From positions 53,110-117,109 of the forward strand of contig NZ_JAATEJ010000029.1 in assembly GCF_012034175.1 (NCBI RefSeq): 64,000 nt of DNA, written 5' to 3'. How positions within the stretch are numbered: the first letter of the stretch is position 1; each line of letters starts with the position of its first letter. Below, piece after piece: positions 45,711 through 53,906 of the stretch. This stretch comes from Actinacidiphila epipremni. GTDB taxonomy: Bacteria; Actinomycetota; Actinomycetes; Streptomycetales; Streptomycetaceae. Position numbers and translations under genes: made by a program. The notes beneath the pieces were generated by a model that was not told where the DNA came from, searched no databases, and worked only from the letters and a program-made list of their open reading frames with translations.

Positions 45711-47080
45711 GAGGTGTAGATGGCCTTCGCCTGCGCCTCGGCGCTCTTCTGGAGGGTCGCGATGTTGCCGGTGCTCGGGTCGTCGATGAACTTCTGGATG
45801 ATGGAGATCATCGCGTTGGCCATGGCCGGGTCGGAGTCGCGGTCCATGAACTGGGCGACGTTCTTGCACTTGCCGATCTCGGTGACCGACTTCTTCTGGA
45901 TCGCGTTGTACGTCGGCACCTGCAGGCCGTTGGCCAGGCCCACGTCCCACTGGTCGGTCTTGAGGTACGCCGCCTCGGCCGGGCCGGTGCCGATGTACTC
46001 CAGGATCGCCTTGGCGGCGTCGGGGTTCTTGGCCTTCTTGCTCAGCATGAACCCGTCGGTGGGGGCGTCCATGTAGTCCTGGCCCCACTTGGGGTTGATC
46101 GACGGGAAGGTGAAGAAGTCCAGGTCGTCCAGGTCCGCCTTGTCGGTGACGTACTGCGCGGCGACCTGGTTGGTGCCCTGGAACATCATGCCCGCCTGCT
46201 TCTGCTCCAGCGTCTTGGCGGCGTCCTGCCAGATACGGCCGTTGGCGCCGGTCTGGAGGTAGGGCATGAGCTCGGCCCAGTGCTGGAAGACGGTGGCGAC
46301 CCCGGCGTCGGTCCACGGGATCTCGTGCTTCATCAGCTTGATGTGGTAGTCGTAGCCGTTGATGCGCATGTTGAGGATGTCGAAGGTCCCCAGCGCCGGC
46401 CAGCCGTCCTTGTCGCCGAAGGCGATCGGCACCAGCCCGTCGGTCTTCATCTTCTTCGCCAGCGCGATGTAGTCGTCCCACGTGGTGGGGACGGTGTAGT
46501 TGTGCTTGGCGAACTCGCTCTTGTTGTAGAAGACCACCCACGGGTAGTTGTAGAGCGGCACCAGGTACTTCTTGCCGTCCAGGCCGGTGGACAGCTGCTT
46601 GGCGGCGTCGCTGAAGTTGCCGCCGATCTTGTCCCAGACGTCGTCGAGCGGCTGCGCGAGGCCCTGGGCGGCGAAGTACTGCATGCGGTAGCCGGCGAAC
46701 CAGGTGAACAGGTCGTCCGGGGTGCCCTGCAGGTAGCTGGTGATGTTCTGCTGGAAGGTGTTGTGGTCGACCGTGTTGATGGTGACCTTCACCTGGGAGG
46801 CGGCCGTGGCGCCGGCCGTGAGGGCGGCGAACGCGGTCTTGGCCGCCGGGTCGGAGTAGTTCGACCCGAAGGTCACGGTGCTGCCGGCCACCGACTTGCC
46901 GGAGCCGGAGCCGCCGCTCTTGTCGCTGTCAGAGGAGTCGGAGCTGCTGCTGCACGCCGTCAGCAGACCGCCGGACACGGCCGCGAGGCCCGCGGCGCCG
47001 GCCACGCCCCTGAGCAGATTCCTCCGCGTCGGCGACGGGCTCGTGCCCGCGACGGTTCCCGACGTCTCGACGTCCGACAT
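45707..47080 (-). CDS. sugar ABC transporter substrate-binding lipoprotein
   Basis: This 457-residue family 1 solute-binding protein has a twin-arginine-like signal (RRNLLRGVAGAAG) with a lipobox LLTAC, so it is a lipoprotein. The mature protein has the family 1 layout, including YNYPWVVFYNKSEF and WDDYIALAKKMKTDG. The ATG at 47080 has GGAGG upstream. The 3-gene order binding protein-permease-permease is that of the cellobiose, maltose and xylobiose importers of Streptomyces. Which sugar it binds is not clear; its promoter lacks a perfect CebR box, and only a degenerate half site is visible at 47118-47129. Confidence 0.9.
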   Translation of the reverse strand: MSDVETSGTVAGTSPSPTRRNLLRGVAGAAGLAAVSGGLLTACSSSSDSSDSDKSGGSGSGKSVAGSTVTFGSNYSDPAAKTAFAALTAGATAASQVKVTINTVDHNTFQQNITSYLQGTPDDLFTWFAGYRMQYFAAQGLAQPLDDVWDKIGGNFSDAAKQLSTGLDGKKYLVPLYNYPWVVFYNKSEFAKHNYTVPTTWDDYIALAKKMKTDGLVPIAFGDKDGWPALGTFDILNMRINGYDYHIKLMKHEIPWTDAGVATVFQHWAELMPYLQTGANGRIWQDAAKTLEQKQAGMMFQGTNQVAAQYVTDKADLDDLDFFTFPSINPKWGQDYMDAPTDGFMLSKKAKNPDAAKAILEYIGTGPAEAAYLKTDQWDVGLANGLQVPTYNAIQKKSVTEIGKCKNVAQFMDRDSDPAMANAMISIIQKFIDDPSTGNIATLQKSAEAQAKAIYTS

Positions 47081-47617
47081 GGTGCCTCCATGTGTGTGTG
47101 GGCGCTTATAGGGGACTTGTGGGAGAGCTGAAGGCGAAATGCTGACGGAGCGGAGGCTCTGACGGGTCCGGTAGGCCCGAGCCGTTTCCAACAGAAGTCA
47201 CCAAGATGAAACGCCATCGCAACTGCAGGGTAGTTCTACGCCACATGCAGAAGCCCGTCAACGCCTAATTCCTGATGCGTTGCCGGACCGTGATGTCTCC
47301 AGGGTGTTGAAACATGTTCGCTTCGGTTCGCCTTGTCCGGCGCACAACGGCAAGGCCGCCGTACGCCCCGCAGCGGCCGTTGGGCGGCCGTTGTGCGCCG
47401 CGGGGGTCTCGCGGGCGGGCCGGCGGGCCGTACCGCCCTCAGTGAGGCGTCTGGGGCGATACGCCCGGCCCGCCGCCATCGCCGGGCCGAAGGGCCGGCG
47501 ATGGCCCGTACGGCAGCCGGCACCACCCGGTAACGGGCTCCTCACCCCCGGAACATACGCGCGCCATAGAATGGGCGGCGGGCAGCGAAGGACCCGCCCC
47601 AGGCCTGAAAGGTGCCC
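47081..47617. other. 537-bp intergenic region with two strong hairpins
   Basis: This divergent gap holds no convincing gene. TGTGGGAGAGCT at 47118-47129 matches the left part of the CebR palindrome with one mismatch, and GGCGCTTATAG at 47101 is AT-rich. Then come a 14-bp perfect inverted repeat (47338-47351 with 47387-47400) and an 11-bp hairpin (47475-47505). TAGAAT at 47567-47572 may be the fabH -10 box. Confidence 0.6.
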
Positions 47618-48619
47618 ATGAAAGCTCAGTTCGCCGTGCCCGCAGGTGCCCGGCACAGCCGGATCCTCGGGGTCGGCAGCTACCGCCCGCGCCGGATCGT
47701 CGACAACGCCGAGGTCTGCCGGCACATCGACTCCTCCGACGAGTGGATCCGCGCCAGGACCGGTATCGTCACCCGCCGCTGGGCCGGCCCCGACGAGACC
47801 CTGGGCGTCATGGCGGAGCACGCCGCGAGCAAGGCCGTCGCCGCGGCCGGCATCACCCCCGGCGACATCTCCCTGGTCATCGCCGCGACCTTCACCCACC
47901 TCAAGCAGACCCCGGCGATCGCCACCGAGATCGGCCACCGCCTCGGCGCCACCGGGGCACCCGGCTTCGACATCTCCGCGGGCTGCGCCGGCTTTGTCCA
48001 CGCCCTCGCCCTCGCCTCGGACTCGGTGCGCGCCCGCGGCGGCCATGTCCTGGTCGTCGGCGTGGAGCGGATGTCGGACATCCTGGACCTCACCGACCGC
48101 TCCACCGCCTTCATCTTCGGCGACGGCGCCGGCGCGGTCGTCGTCGGCCCGTCCGACACCCCCGGCATCGGCCCGGTGGTGTGGGGCGCCGACGGCTCGC
48201 AGGCCGACGCGATCACCCAGAGCGTGCCGTGGGACGCGCTGCGGGACGACCCGTCCCAGCCCTTCCCGGCGCTGCGCCAGGAAGGGCAACGGGTCTTCCG
48301 CTGGGCGGTCTACGAGATGTCGAAGGTCGCCGTGCAGGCGCTCGACGCCGCCGGCCTGACCGCCGCCGACCTCGACGCGTTCGTCCCGCACCAGGCCAAC
48401 GAGCGCATCATCGACGCCATGACCCGGTCCATGGGCCTGCCCGAGCGGGTCGCCGTCGCCAAGGACATCGTCACCGCGGGCAACACCTCCGGCGCCTCCG
48501 TCCCGCTCGCGATGGACGCCCTGCTGGCCTCCGGCCGGGCCGTCCCCGGCGACACCGCCCTGCTGCTCGGCTACGGCTCGGGCCTGTCGTACGCCGCCCT
48601 CGCCGCGACCCTGCCCTGA
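47618..48619 (+). CDS. beta-ketoacyl-ACP synthase III (FabH family)
   Basis: This 333-residue condensing enzyme has the FabH triad: Cys in DISAGCAGFVHAL, His in AFVPHQANERI and Asn in VTAGNTSGASVPLAM. KASIII starts fatty-acid synthesis by joining an acyl-CoA and malonyl-ACP. It stands alone instead of in a fab operon with acpP and fabF, so it is more likely a second, specialised KASIII than the housekeeping one. The ATG at 47618 has AAAGG upstream; an in-frame GTG lies two codons earlier. Confidence 0.92.
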   Translation: MKAQFAVPAGARHSRILGVGSYRPRRIVDNAEVCRHIDSSDEWIRARTGIVTRRWAGPDETLGVMAEHAASKAVAAAGITPGDISLVIAATFTHLKQTPAIATEIGHRLGATGAPGFDISAGCAGFVHALALASDSVRARGGHVLVVGVERMSDILDLTDRSTAFIFGDGAGAVVVGPSDTPGIGPVVWGADGSQADAITQSVPWDALRDDPSQPFPALRQEGQRVFRWAVYEMSKVAVQALDAAGLTAADLDAFVPHQANERIIDAMTRSMGLPERVAVAKDIVTAGNTSGASVPLAMDALLASGRAVPGDTALLLGYGSGLSYAALAATLP

Positions 48620-48670
48620 CACCCGCGCCGGCCACGGGGGCCGCCGCCCGCGTCCCCCGGCCGGCGGCCG

Positions 48671-49678
48671 TCAGCTCCCGGCGGCGACCGCGTCCAGCGC
48701 GGCCGTCAGCCGCGGCCCGGTGAAGTCCCGCACCCACGCCAGGTGCTCGCCGGCGGTGCCGCGCGGCACCACCTCGATCAGCATGATCAGGTACAGGTAG
48801 CAGCGGTAGAGCGCGAGCCGCACCCGCGCCGCCGCGTCGAACCCGGTGGCCCCGCCCGCCGCCCCGTAGCCGGCCAGGAAGTCCGGGTCGTCCTCCAGCG
48901 GGGGGCACAGCAGCGACAGCGACGCGAAGTCCGCGAGCGGGTCGCCCCAGAACATCCGCTCACCGTCGATCAGCGCCCCGACCCCGCGCGCCCCCGGCTC
49001 GCCCGTCAGCAGCACATTGCCCGGCCACAGGTCGAAGTGCACCAGCGCCGGCTCGGTCACCTCCGCCAGCGCCCCCGCGCCGCCCGCGAGCACCGCCCCG
49101 ATCTCCGCCACCGGCCGCGGCAGCCACGGCGCGTACGCCCGCGCGTCGGCCAGCAGCGCCTCCGCCATCACCGCGAAGGCCGCCGGCCAGCTCGCGCCCA
49201 GCGGCGCCAGAGTCCGCGCCGGATAGCCGAAGCCCGGCCCGCGCACCGCGTGCAGCCGCCCCACCATGCCGCCCATCTCCGCCAGCAGCCTGCGGCGCTC
49301 CCGCGGCCCGACCGACTCCGCGACCTCGGACCACGGCACCCCCGGGCAGTGCGTCATCAGCAGGAACGGCGGCCCGTCCGCATCCTCGGCCCACTCCGCG
49401 TGCAGCACCCGCGGCGCCGGCACCCCGGCCGCGGCGGCGGACTCGTAGAACAGCGCCTCGCCGCACAGCAGTTCCGCCTCATAGCGCATACGCGGCGTGC
49501 CGGCCGGCGGCGGCACCTTCAGCACCAGCCGGCCGCCGTCGGCCAGCCCGATGCCGTAGAGCGCGTTGTACGAGCCCCCCGCCAGCCGGTCCCGCGCGGC
49601 GACCCGCGCCGCCCCGACCCCGGCGCGGGCCAGCAGCCCGTCCACCGCCTCGTCCGTCACCGTGTGCGCCGCCGCCAT
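48671..49678 (-). CDS. aminoglycoside phosphotransferase-fold kinase
   Basis: This 335-residue protein has the APH/choline kinase fold: GGSYNALYGIGLADGGRLVLKV (ATP-binding loop), LVHFDLWPGNVLL (Brenner-type catalytic motif) and IDGERMFWGDPLADFA (metal-binding Asp). Such proteins phosphorylate small molecules, and only a minority give antibiotic resistance. GAGGAGGGG precedes the ATG. A membrane protein gene follows upstream on the same strand with a 29-bp gap. The substrate cannot be named from sequence. Confidence 0.87.
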   Translation of the reverse strand: MAAAHTVTDEAVDGLLARAGVGAARVAARDRLAGGSYNALYGIGLADGGRLVLKVPPPAGTPRMRYEAELLCGEALFYESAAAAGVPAPRVLHAEWAEDADGPPFLLMTHCPGVPWSEVAESVGPRERRRLLAEMGGMVGRLHAVRGPGFGYPARTLAPLGASWPAAFAVMAEALLADARAYAPWLPRPVAEIGAVLAGGAGALAEVTEPALVHFDLWPGNVLLTGEPGARGVGALIDGERMFWGDPLADFASLSLLCPPLEDDPDFLAGYGAAGGATGFDAAARVRLALYRCYLYLIMLIEVVPRGTAGEHLAWVRDFTGPRLTAALDAVAAGS

Positions 49679-49707
49679 GGCCCCTCCTCGCGTTGCCGAA
49701 GGGCACC

Positions 49708-50496
49708 CTACGACGTCAGCGCGCCCCACCCGAGGGCGCCCACCGCCCCGGCCGCGTACAGCCACACCGCCGCCCGCACCACCCGCCGCTGCCGCTCCTG
49801 CGGCCACCCGGTGCGCCCCAGCGCCCAGGCCAGCGCCGGCAGCACCAGCACCGCGTGCAGGCTCACCGCGTGCAGCGGCTTGAGCATCCCCGTCGAGTGG
49901 TACGCCGCCTCCTGGTGCCCGGTGCGGGTCAGCGCCACCCCGCGGGCGATCATCGCCGCGCCCGACGCCAGCCCCACGCCCAGCAGCGCGAACCCCGCCC
50001 GCAGCGCCGCAGGCATGCCCGGCGGGCCGGCCGGCGCCGACCGGAACGCCGCGACCGCGAACGTCCCCAGCACCACGACCAGCAGCGCGCCGCCCACCGC
50101 GAGCGCCATCGCCACGAACGTGTCGGCGGGCGTCTCCATGTCGAAGTGCGACGGCACACCGCGCCACGCCTGCACCGTGATCCCGGCGACCTCGGCCACG
50201 CAGTCCGCCGTGAACAGCCCGAGCAGCACCGCCCGGCGCCGCGCCGGCATCGTCACGTACGACGTCACCCACGCCACCGCCACCAGCGTCAGGCCGAAGG
50301 ACACCCCGAAGGTGAAGGGCTTGCGCCAGGACACCGGGCCGTCCCACGGGCCGCCGTCGACGAGGAAGACGCCCAGGTGGAACAGCCCCGAGCACACGAG
50401 CGCGGCCCCGACCGCGTACGCCCGCCGCTCGTAGGGGCGTACGGTCCCGGCCGGCCCTGCGGCGGGGGCGGCTGCGGTGGTGGTGACGGCGGGCAT
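49708..50496 (-). CDS. integral membrane protein, function unknown
   Basis: This 262-residue protein has seven predicted helices with few charged residues, among them AYAVGAALVCSGLFHLGVFLV, FGVSFGLTLVAVAWVTSYV, MALAVGGALLVVVLGTFAVAAF and LHAVLVLPALAWALG. GGGAGCAG precedes the ATG. The conserved-looking segment GPVSWRKPFTFG suggests a defined family, but I cannot name it. It may be transcribed with the kinase-like gene 29 bp downstream. Confidence 0.72.
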   Translation of the reverse strand: MPAVTTTAAAPAAGPAGTVRPYERRAYAVGAALVCSGLFHLGVFLVDGGPWDGPVSWRKPFTFGVSFGLTLVAVAWVTSYVTMPARRRAVLLGLFTADCVAEVAGITVQAWRGVPSHFDMETPADTFVAMALAVGGALLVVVLGTFAVAAFRSAPAGPPGMPAALRAGFALLGVGLASGAAMIARGVALTRTGHQEAAYHSTGMLKPLHAVSLHAVLVLPALAWALGRTGWPQERQRRVVRAAVWLYAAGAVGALGWGALTS

Positions 50497-50758
50497 GCGC
50501 TGCTCCCGGCGGTGGGGCGGCCCCGGAGCGACCCGGGCGGACCGCGCCCACGCTAGGAGCCGGGCCCGGCCGGCCGCGTCGTCGCGGGGGAGGCCGCGGG
50601 ACTGCGCCCGGCGCAGTACGTACACCCGCGAGGGTGCTTCCGGCGGGCCGGGTGATTGGTCACCGTTTCGGCCGGAAAGTCAGATGAGTCAGAAGCGCCG
50701 GCGCGTGGCCGCGCGAGGCCGGGGCCACGCGCCGGGCACACGGAAGGAGCGGACCGGG

Positions 50759-52018
50759 ATGAGTTCCCCGACCACCGAGCCGCGGCCGGACGACGAGGCC
50801 GCGCGATCCGCCGGCCCGCCGGGCCCGGCCGCCCGCCGCCGCAGGCGCCGGCTGCTGCCCTGGAAGCACCGCCGGGACCTGGCGCCCGAGCAGCTGCGCC
50901 GCCGCCGGCTGCTCACCCGCGGCCTGACCGGGGTGTGCGTGGTGTGCGTGGGCACCCTCGGCTGGTCCGTCGGCCAGGCCCTCACCTACCCCGGCAAGGA
51001 CAGCACCTCCGCGCGGCTGGCCGAATGGGCCCGCGACCACGAACTCGGCTTCGTCGTCGACAAGCTGGAGGACGTGCAGTACGCGCTCGACCCGCCCAAG
51101 GTCGGCGGCAGCCTGCCCGCCGACGCGCTGGCCCGGATGAAGGCCACCCAGGGCGCCGTGCCCACCCCCGCGCACGTCCCCGCCCATCCGCTGGTCCCGC
51201 TGCGCGCGCCGCTGCGCGCGCCGGTGAGCCCCGCGCTCCCCGGCGAGGGCGTCTACCGCACGCTGGCCACCGCCCACGGCGAGCCCATCGTGCAGGGCAC
51301 GTACGTACGCCCCGACGGCGAGCACACCTCGTACGAGGCCGCCGTCGCCTGGATCAGCGGGAAGTACGCCCGCTTCCAGCTGCACCCCGGCTTCCGCGAG
51401 CCCGGCGGCACCTTCGACGTGCCGCCCACCATCCCCGAAGGGCAGCGCACCGGCCTGGTCGCCACCTGGAACGGCGGCTTCCGGATCACCGACGGCGGCT
51501 CGCGCGGCGGCTTCTACCTCGACGGCCGCACCGCCGGCGAACTGCGCGACGGCGCCGCCTCCGAGGTCTTCTACCGCGACGGCTCGCTGCGGATCGGCGT
51601 CTGGGGCCGCGACGTGCGGATGACGCCGGACGTGGTGGGCGTGCGGCAGTGCCTGGAGCTGATGGTCGACGGCGGGCACGTGGTGCCCGACATCGGCGAC
51701 ACCGCCAAGTGGGGCGTCAGCGATCAGAGCAAGATGTACGTGCCCCGCTCGGGCGTCGGCGTCACCGCGCAGGGCGACATCGTGGTGGTCGTCGGCCAGG
51801 CCCTGACCGCGCAGACCCTCGCCGAGCTCATGCAGCGGGCCGGCGCGGTGCGCGCGATGCCGCTGGACATGAACCGGGCCTGGCCCTCCTTCATGTCCTA
51901 CGACGGCACGCACGACCCGGCGAACCCCACGCCGACCAACATCCTCGACTTCGAGGACCCGCCGGACCGCTACTACACCCAGGCCACCCGCGACTTCGTG
52001 GCCGTCTACGGCCGCTGA
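50759..52018 (+). CDS. membrane-anchored phosphodiester glycosidase-like (NAGPA/DUF2233) protein
   Basis: This 419-residue protein has a basic cytoplasmic N-terminus with a run of Arg, one membrane helix (LTGVCVVCVGTLGWSVGQAL, about residues 54-73) and an extracellular domain. The segments ATWNGGFRITDGGSRGGFYLDG and ELMVDGGHVVPDIG recall NAGPA/DUF2233 exopolysaccharide-related enzymes, which remove phosphodiester-linked N-acetylglucosamine. The ATG follows GGAAGGAG. It is not in an operon. Its likely place is the cell surface; a substrate in wall or exopolysaccharide metabolism is inferred. Confidence 0.72.
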   Translation: MSSPTTEPRPDDEAARSAGPPGPAARRRRRRLLPWKHRRDLAPEQLRRRRLLTRGLTGVCVVCVGTLGWSVGQALTYPGKDSTSARLAEWARDHELGFVVDKLEDVQYALDPPKVGGSLPADALARMKATQGAVPTPAHVPAHPLVPLRAPLRAPVSPALPGEGVYRTLATAHGEPIVQGTYVRPDGEHTSYEAAVAWISGKYARFQLHPGFREPGGTFDVPPTIPEGQRTGLVATWNGGFRITDGGSRGGFYLDGRTAGELRDGAASEVFYRDGSLRIGVWGRDVRMTPDVVGVRQCLELMVDGGHVVPDIGDTAKWGVSDQSKMYVPRSGVGVTAQGDIVVVVGQALTAQTLAELMQRAGAVRAMPLDMNRAWPSFMSYDGTHDPANPTPTNILDFEDPPDRYYTQATRDFVAVYGR

Positions 52019-52045
52019 GCCCGCACGGCAGAACAGTGGGCCCGG

Positions 52046-52816
52046 TCAGGCGCCCGGCGCGAGGAAGGCCGCCAGGCGGCGCCAGGCGTCCTCGGCGGCG
52101 GCCCGCCGGTAGGTGTCCCGCTCGTCGGCCAGGAAGCCGTGCGGGACGCCGGGGTAGACGACGACCTCGTGCGGCACACCCGCCGCCGTGAGGCGCGCGG
52201 CCACCCGCTCGGTCTGGGCCGGCGTCGCCACCCGGTCGTCCCCGCCCACCAGGTAGAGCACCCGGCAGCCGCCCTGCGCCGCGATGCCCGGCGTGAGGTC
52301 CAGCAGCGGCTCGGGGCGGCTCAGCGCGGTGCCGGCGGTGTCCAGCCAGCCCGGGTGGACCGCCGCGACCCGCTCCAGCGGCAGCCGCGTCGCCGCGAAG
52401 TACGCCAGGTGGCCGCCGAGGCTGAAGCCGGCCATCGACGGCCGCCCCACCGTGTTGCCGCGCTCCTCCAGCCGGGCGACCAGCGCCCGCAGGTCCGCCG
52501 CGACCTCCTCCCGGGTGAGCCGGTCCAGCAGCGCGAAGCCCCGGGCGCGCCCCTCGGCGTCGGCCGCCGCGGCGAAGCCGGGCTCGGCGCGGTGGTGGAA
52601 GTCGGGCACGACCGCGAGCAGGCCCAGCCCGGCCAGCCGGTCGGCGACCCGGCGGATGTACGGCGTCGTCCCGAACAGCTCGAAGCCGACGATCACCGCA
52701 GGCCACGGCCCGCGGCCGGCCGGCCTGCTGACGTACAGGCCCATGGGCGTCTCGGCCCCGGGCACCGCGATGCCGCTCGTCTCCCCGATGACGGCGGTGG
52801 ACCGGTCGTTGTGCAT
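52046..52816 (-). CDS. dienelactone hydrolase family protein
   Basis: This 256-residue alpha/beta hydrolase has the dienelactone hydrolase layout: WPAVIVGFELFGTTPYIRRVA after strand 1, a nucleophile elbow AGFSLGGH, an acid Asp in LVGGDDRVATP and the His in VPHGFL. Classical members use Cys at the nucleophile; here it is Ser, so it may act as a general esterase. GGAGCG lies upstream of the ATG. It is divergent from a LysR regulator, the usual partner that would control it. No aromatic-degradation genes are close. Confidence 0.88.
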   Translation of the reverse strand: MHNDRSTAVIGETSGIAVPGAETPMGLYVSRPAGRGPWPAVIVGFELFGTTPYIRRVADRLAGLGLLAVVPDFHHRAEPGFAAAADAEGRARGFALLDRLTREEVAADLRALVARLEERGNTVGRPSMAGFSLGGHLAYFAATRLPLERVAAVHPGWLDTAGTALSRPEPLLDLTPGIAAQGGCRVLYLVGGDDRVATPAQTERVAARLTAAGVPHEVVVYPGVPHGFLADERDTYRRAAAEDAWRRLAAFLAPGA

Positions 52817-53000
52817 GATGTGGGCGCTCCTCGGCGGACGGTTCCGGTGATTCGGCGCCGGCGGACGGTTCCGGCGGACGCCACCGAGTCTGCGGGCGGC
52901 CCCGCCGCCGGGTCCAAGACCGCTTGCGCACCGGGCGATACCCTCGGGGCATCGCCGCCGGCGCGGGCGCCGGCGGCACGCGACGTCGGGGGAGCGGCCG

Positions 53001-53906
53001 GTGGACCTGGACCTGCGCAAGGTGCGCTACTTCGTGGCCGTCGCCGAGCGGCTGCACTTCAGCCGGGCCGCCGAGGACCTGCTCATCGCGCAGCCCGCGC
53101 TCAGCCGGCAGATCCGCGCCCTTGAGCGGGAGCTGCACGCCGAGCTGTTCGTCCGCGACAGCCACCGGGTCGCGCTGACGGCCGCCGGCCGCCGCTTGCT
53201 GGCGGACGCCGGGCCGCTGCTGGCCGCCGCGGACGCCGCCCGCCGCCGGGCCGGCCGCGCGGCGGACGAGGGCGCCGGGACGCTGGTGGTGGGCTTCCGC
53301 AGCGGCATCCGGGTGACCGGGGCGGTACGGGACTTCGGCGCCGCGCACCCGGCGGTGACGGTCCAGGTGCGCCGGCTGGACTTCGACGACCAGGCCGCGG
53401 CCGTGCTGGAGGGCCGGGTCGACGTGGCGTACGTACGGCTGCCGGTCCTGGAGGGCGGCCTGGACCTCACCCCGCTCTACGGCGAGCCGCGCATGGCGGC
53501 GCTCCCGGCCGGCCACCCGCTGGCCGCCGAGGCGGAGCTGACGGTCGCGCGGTGCGCCGCGCACACCGAGATCCTGCACCTGTGCGGCAACCCGGCGGCC
53601 GGCGGCGGGCCCGGGCTCCCGGCGGTCCGCACGGTCGAGGAGAAGCTGGAGTACGTCGCCGCGGGCCGCGGCCTGACGTTCCTGCCGCGCTCCACCGCGC
53701 TGCTCCACCACCGCCCGGACGTCGTCTACCGCCCGGTCGCCGACGCACCCCGCGACGAGGTCGCCCTCGCCCGCCCGGCGGGCCCGCCGCCCGCCCTGGT
53801 CGCGGCCTTCACCGCGGCGGCGGTCCGCACGGCGCAGGCGGCGGATCCGGACGCGGACCCGGCGCCCGGCGCGGACCCGGCCCGTACCGGCGTCAGCCGC
53901 AGCTGA
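53001..53906 (+). CDS. LysR-type transcriptional regulator
   Basis: This 301-residue regulator has the winged helix-turn-helix LRKVRYFVAVAERLHFSRAAEDLLIAQPALSRQIRALE near the N-terminus and a substrate-binding domain of two periplasmic-like lobes (GTLVVGFRSG, then GRGLTFLPRSTALL). A GTG start follows GGGGGAG. It is divergent from the dienelactone hydrolase gene and probably controls it through the 184-bp gap. The C-terminus ends in an Asp/Pro/Ala-rich tail and overlaps the convergent GH3 gene by 14 bp. Confidence 0.93.
   Translation: MDLDLRKVRYFVAVAERLHFSRAAEDLLIAQPALSRQIRALERELHAELFVRDSHRVALTAAGRRLLADAGPLLAAADAARRRAGRAADEGAGTLVVGFRSGIRVTGAVRDFGAAHPAVTVQVRRLDFDDQAAAVLEGRVDVAYVRLPVLEGGLDLTPLYGEPRMAALPAGHPLAAEAELTVARCAAHTEILHLCGNPAAGGGPGLPAVRTVEEKLEYVAAGRGLTFLPRSTALLHHRPDVVYRPVADAPRDEVALARPAGPPPALVAAFTAAAVRTAQAADPDADPAPGADPARTGVSRS

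Noticed and set aside
48671..49678. Calling the APH-fold gene an aminoglycoside resistance gene
   Set aside because: The fold serves many small-molecule kinases, and nothing in context or substrate loops supports an antibiotic.
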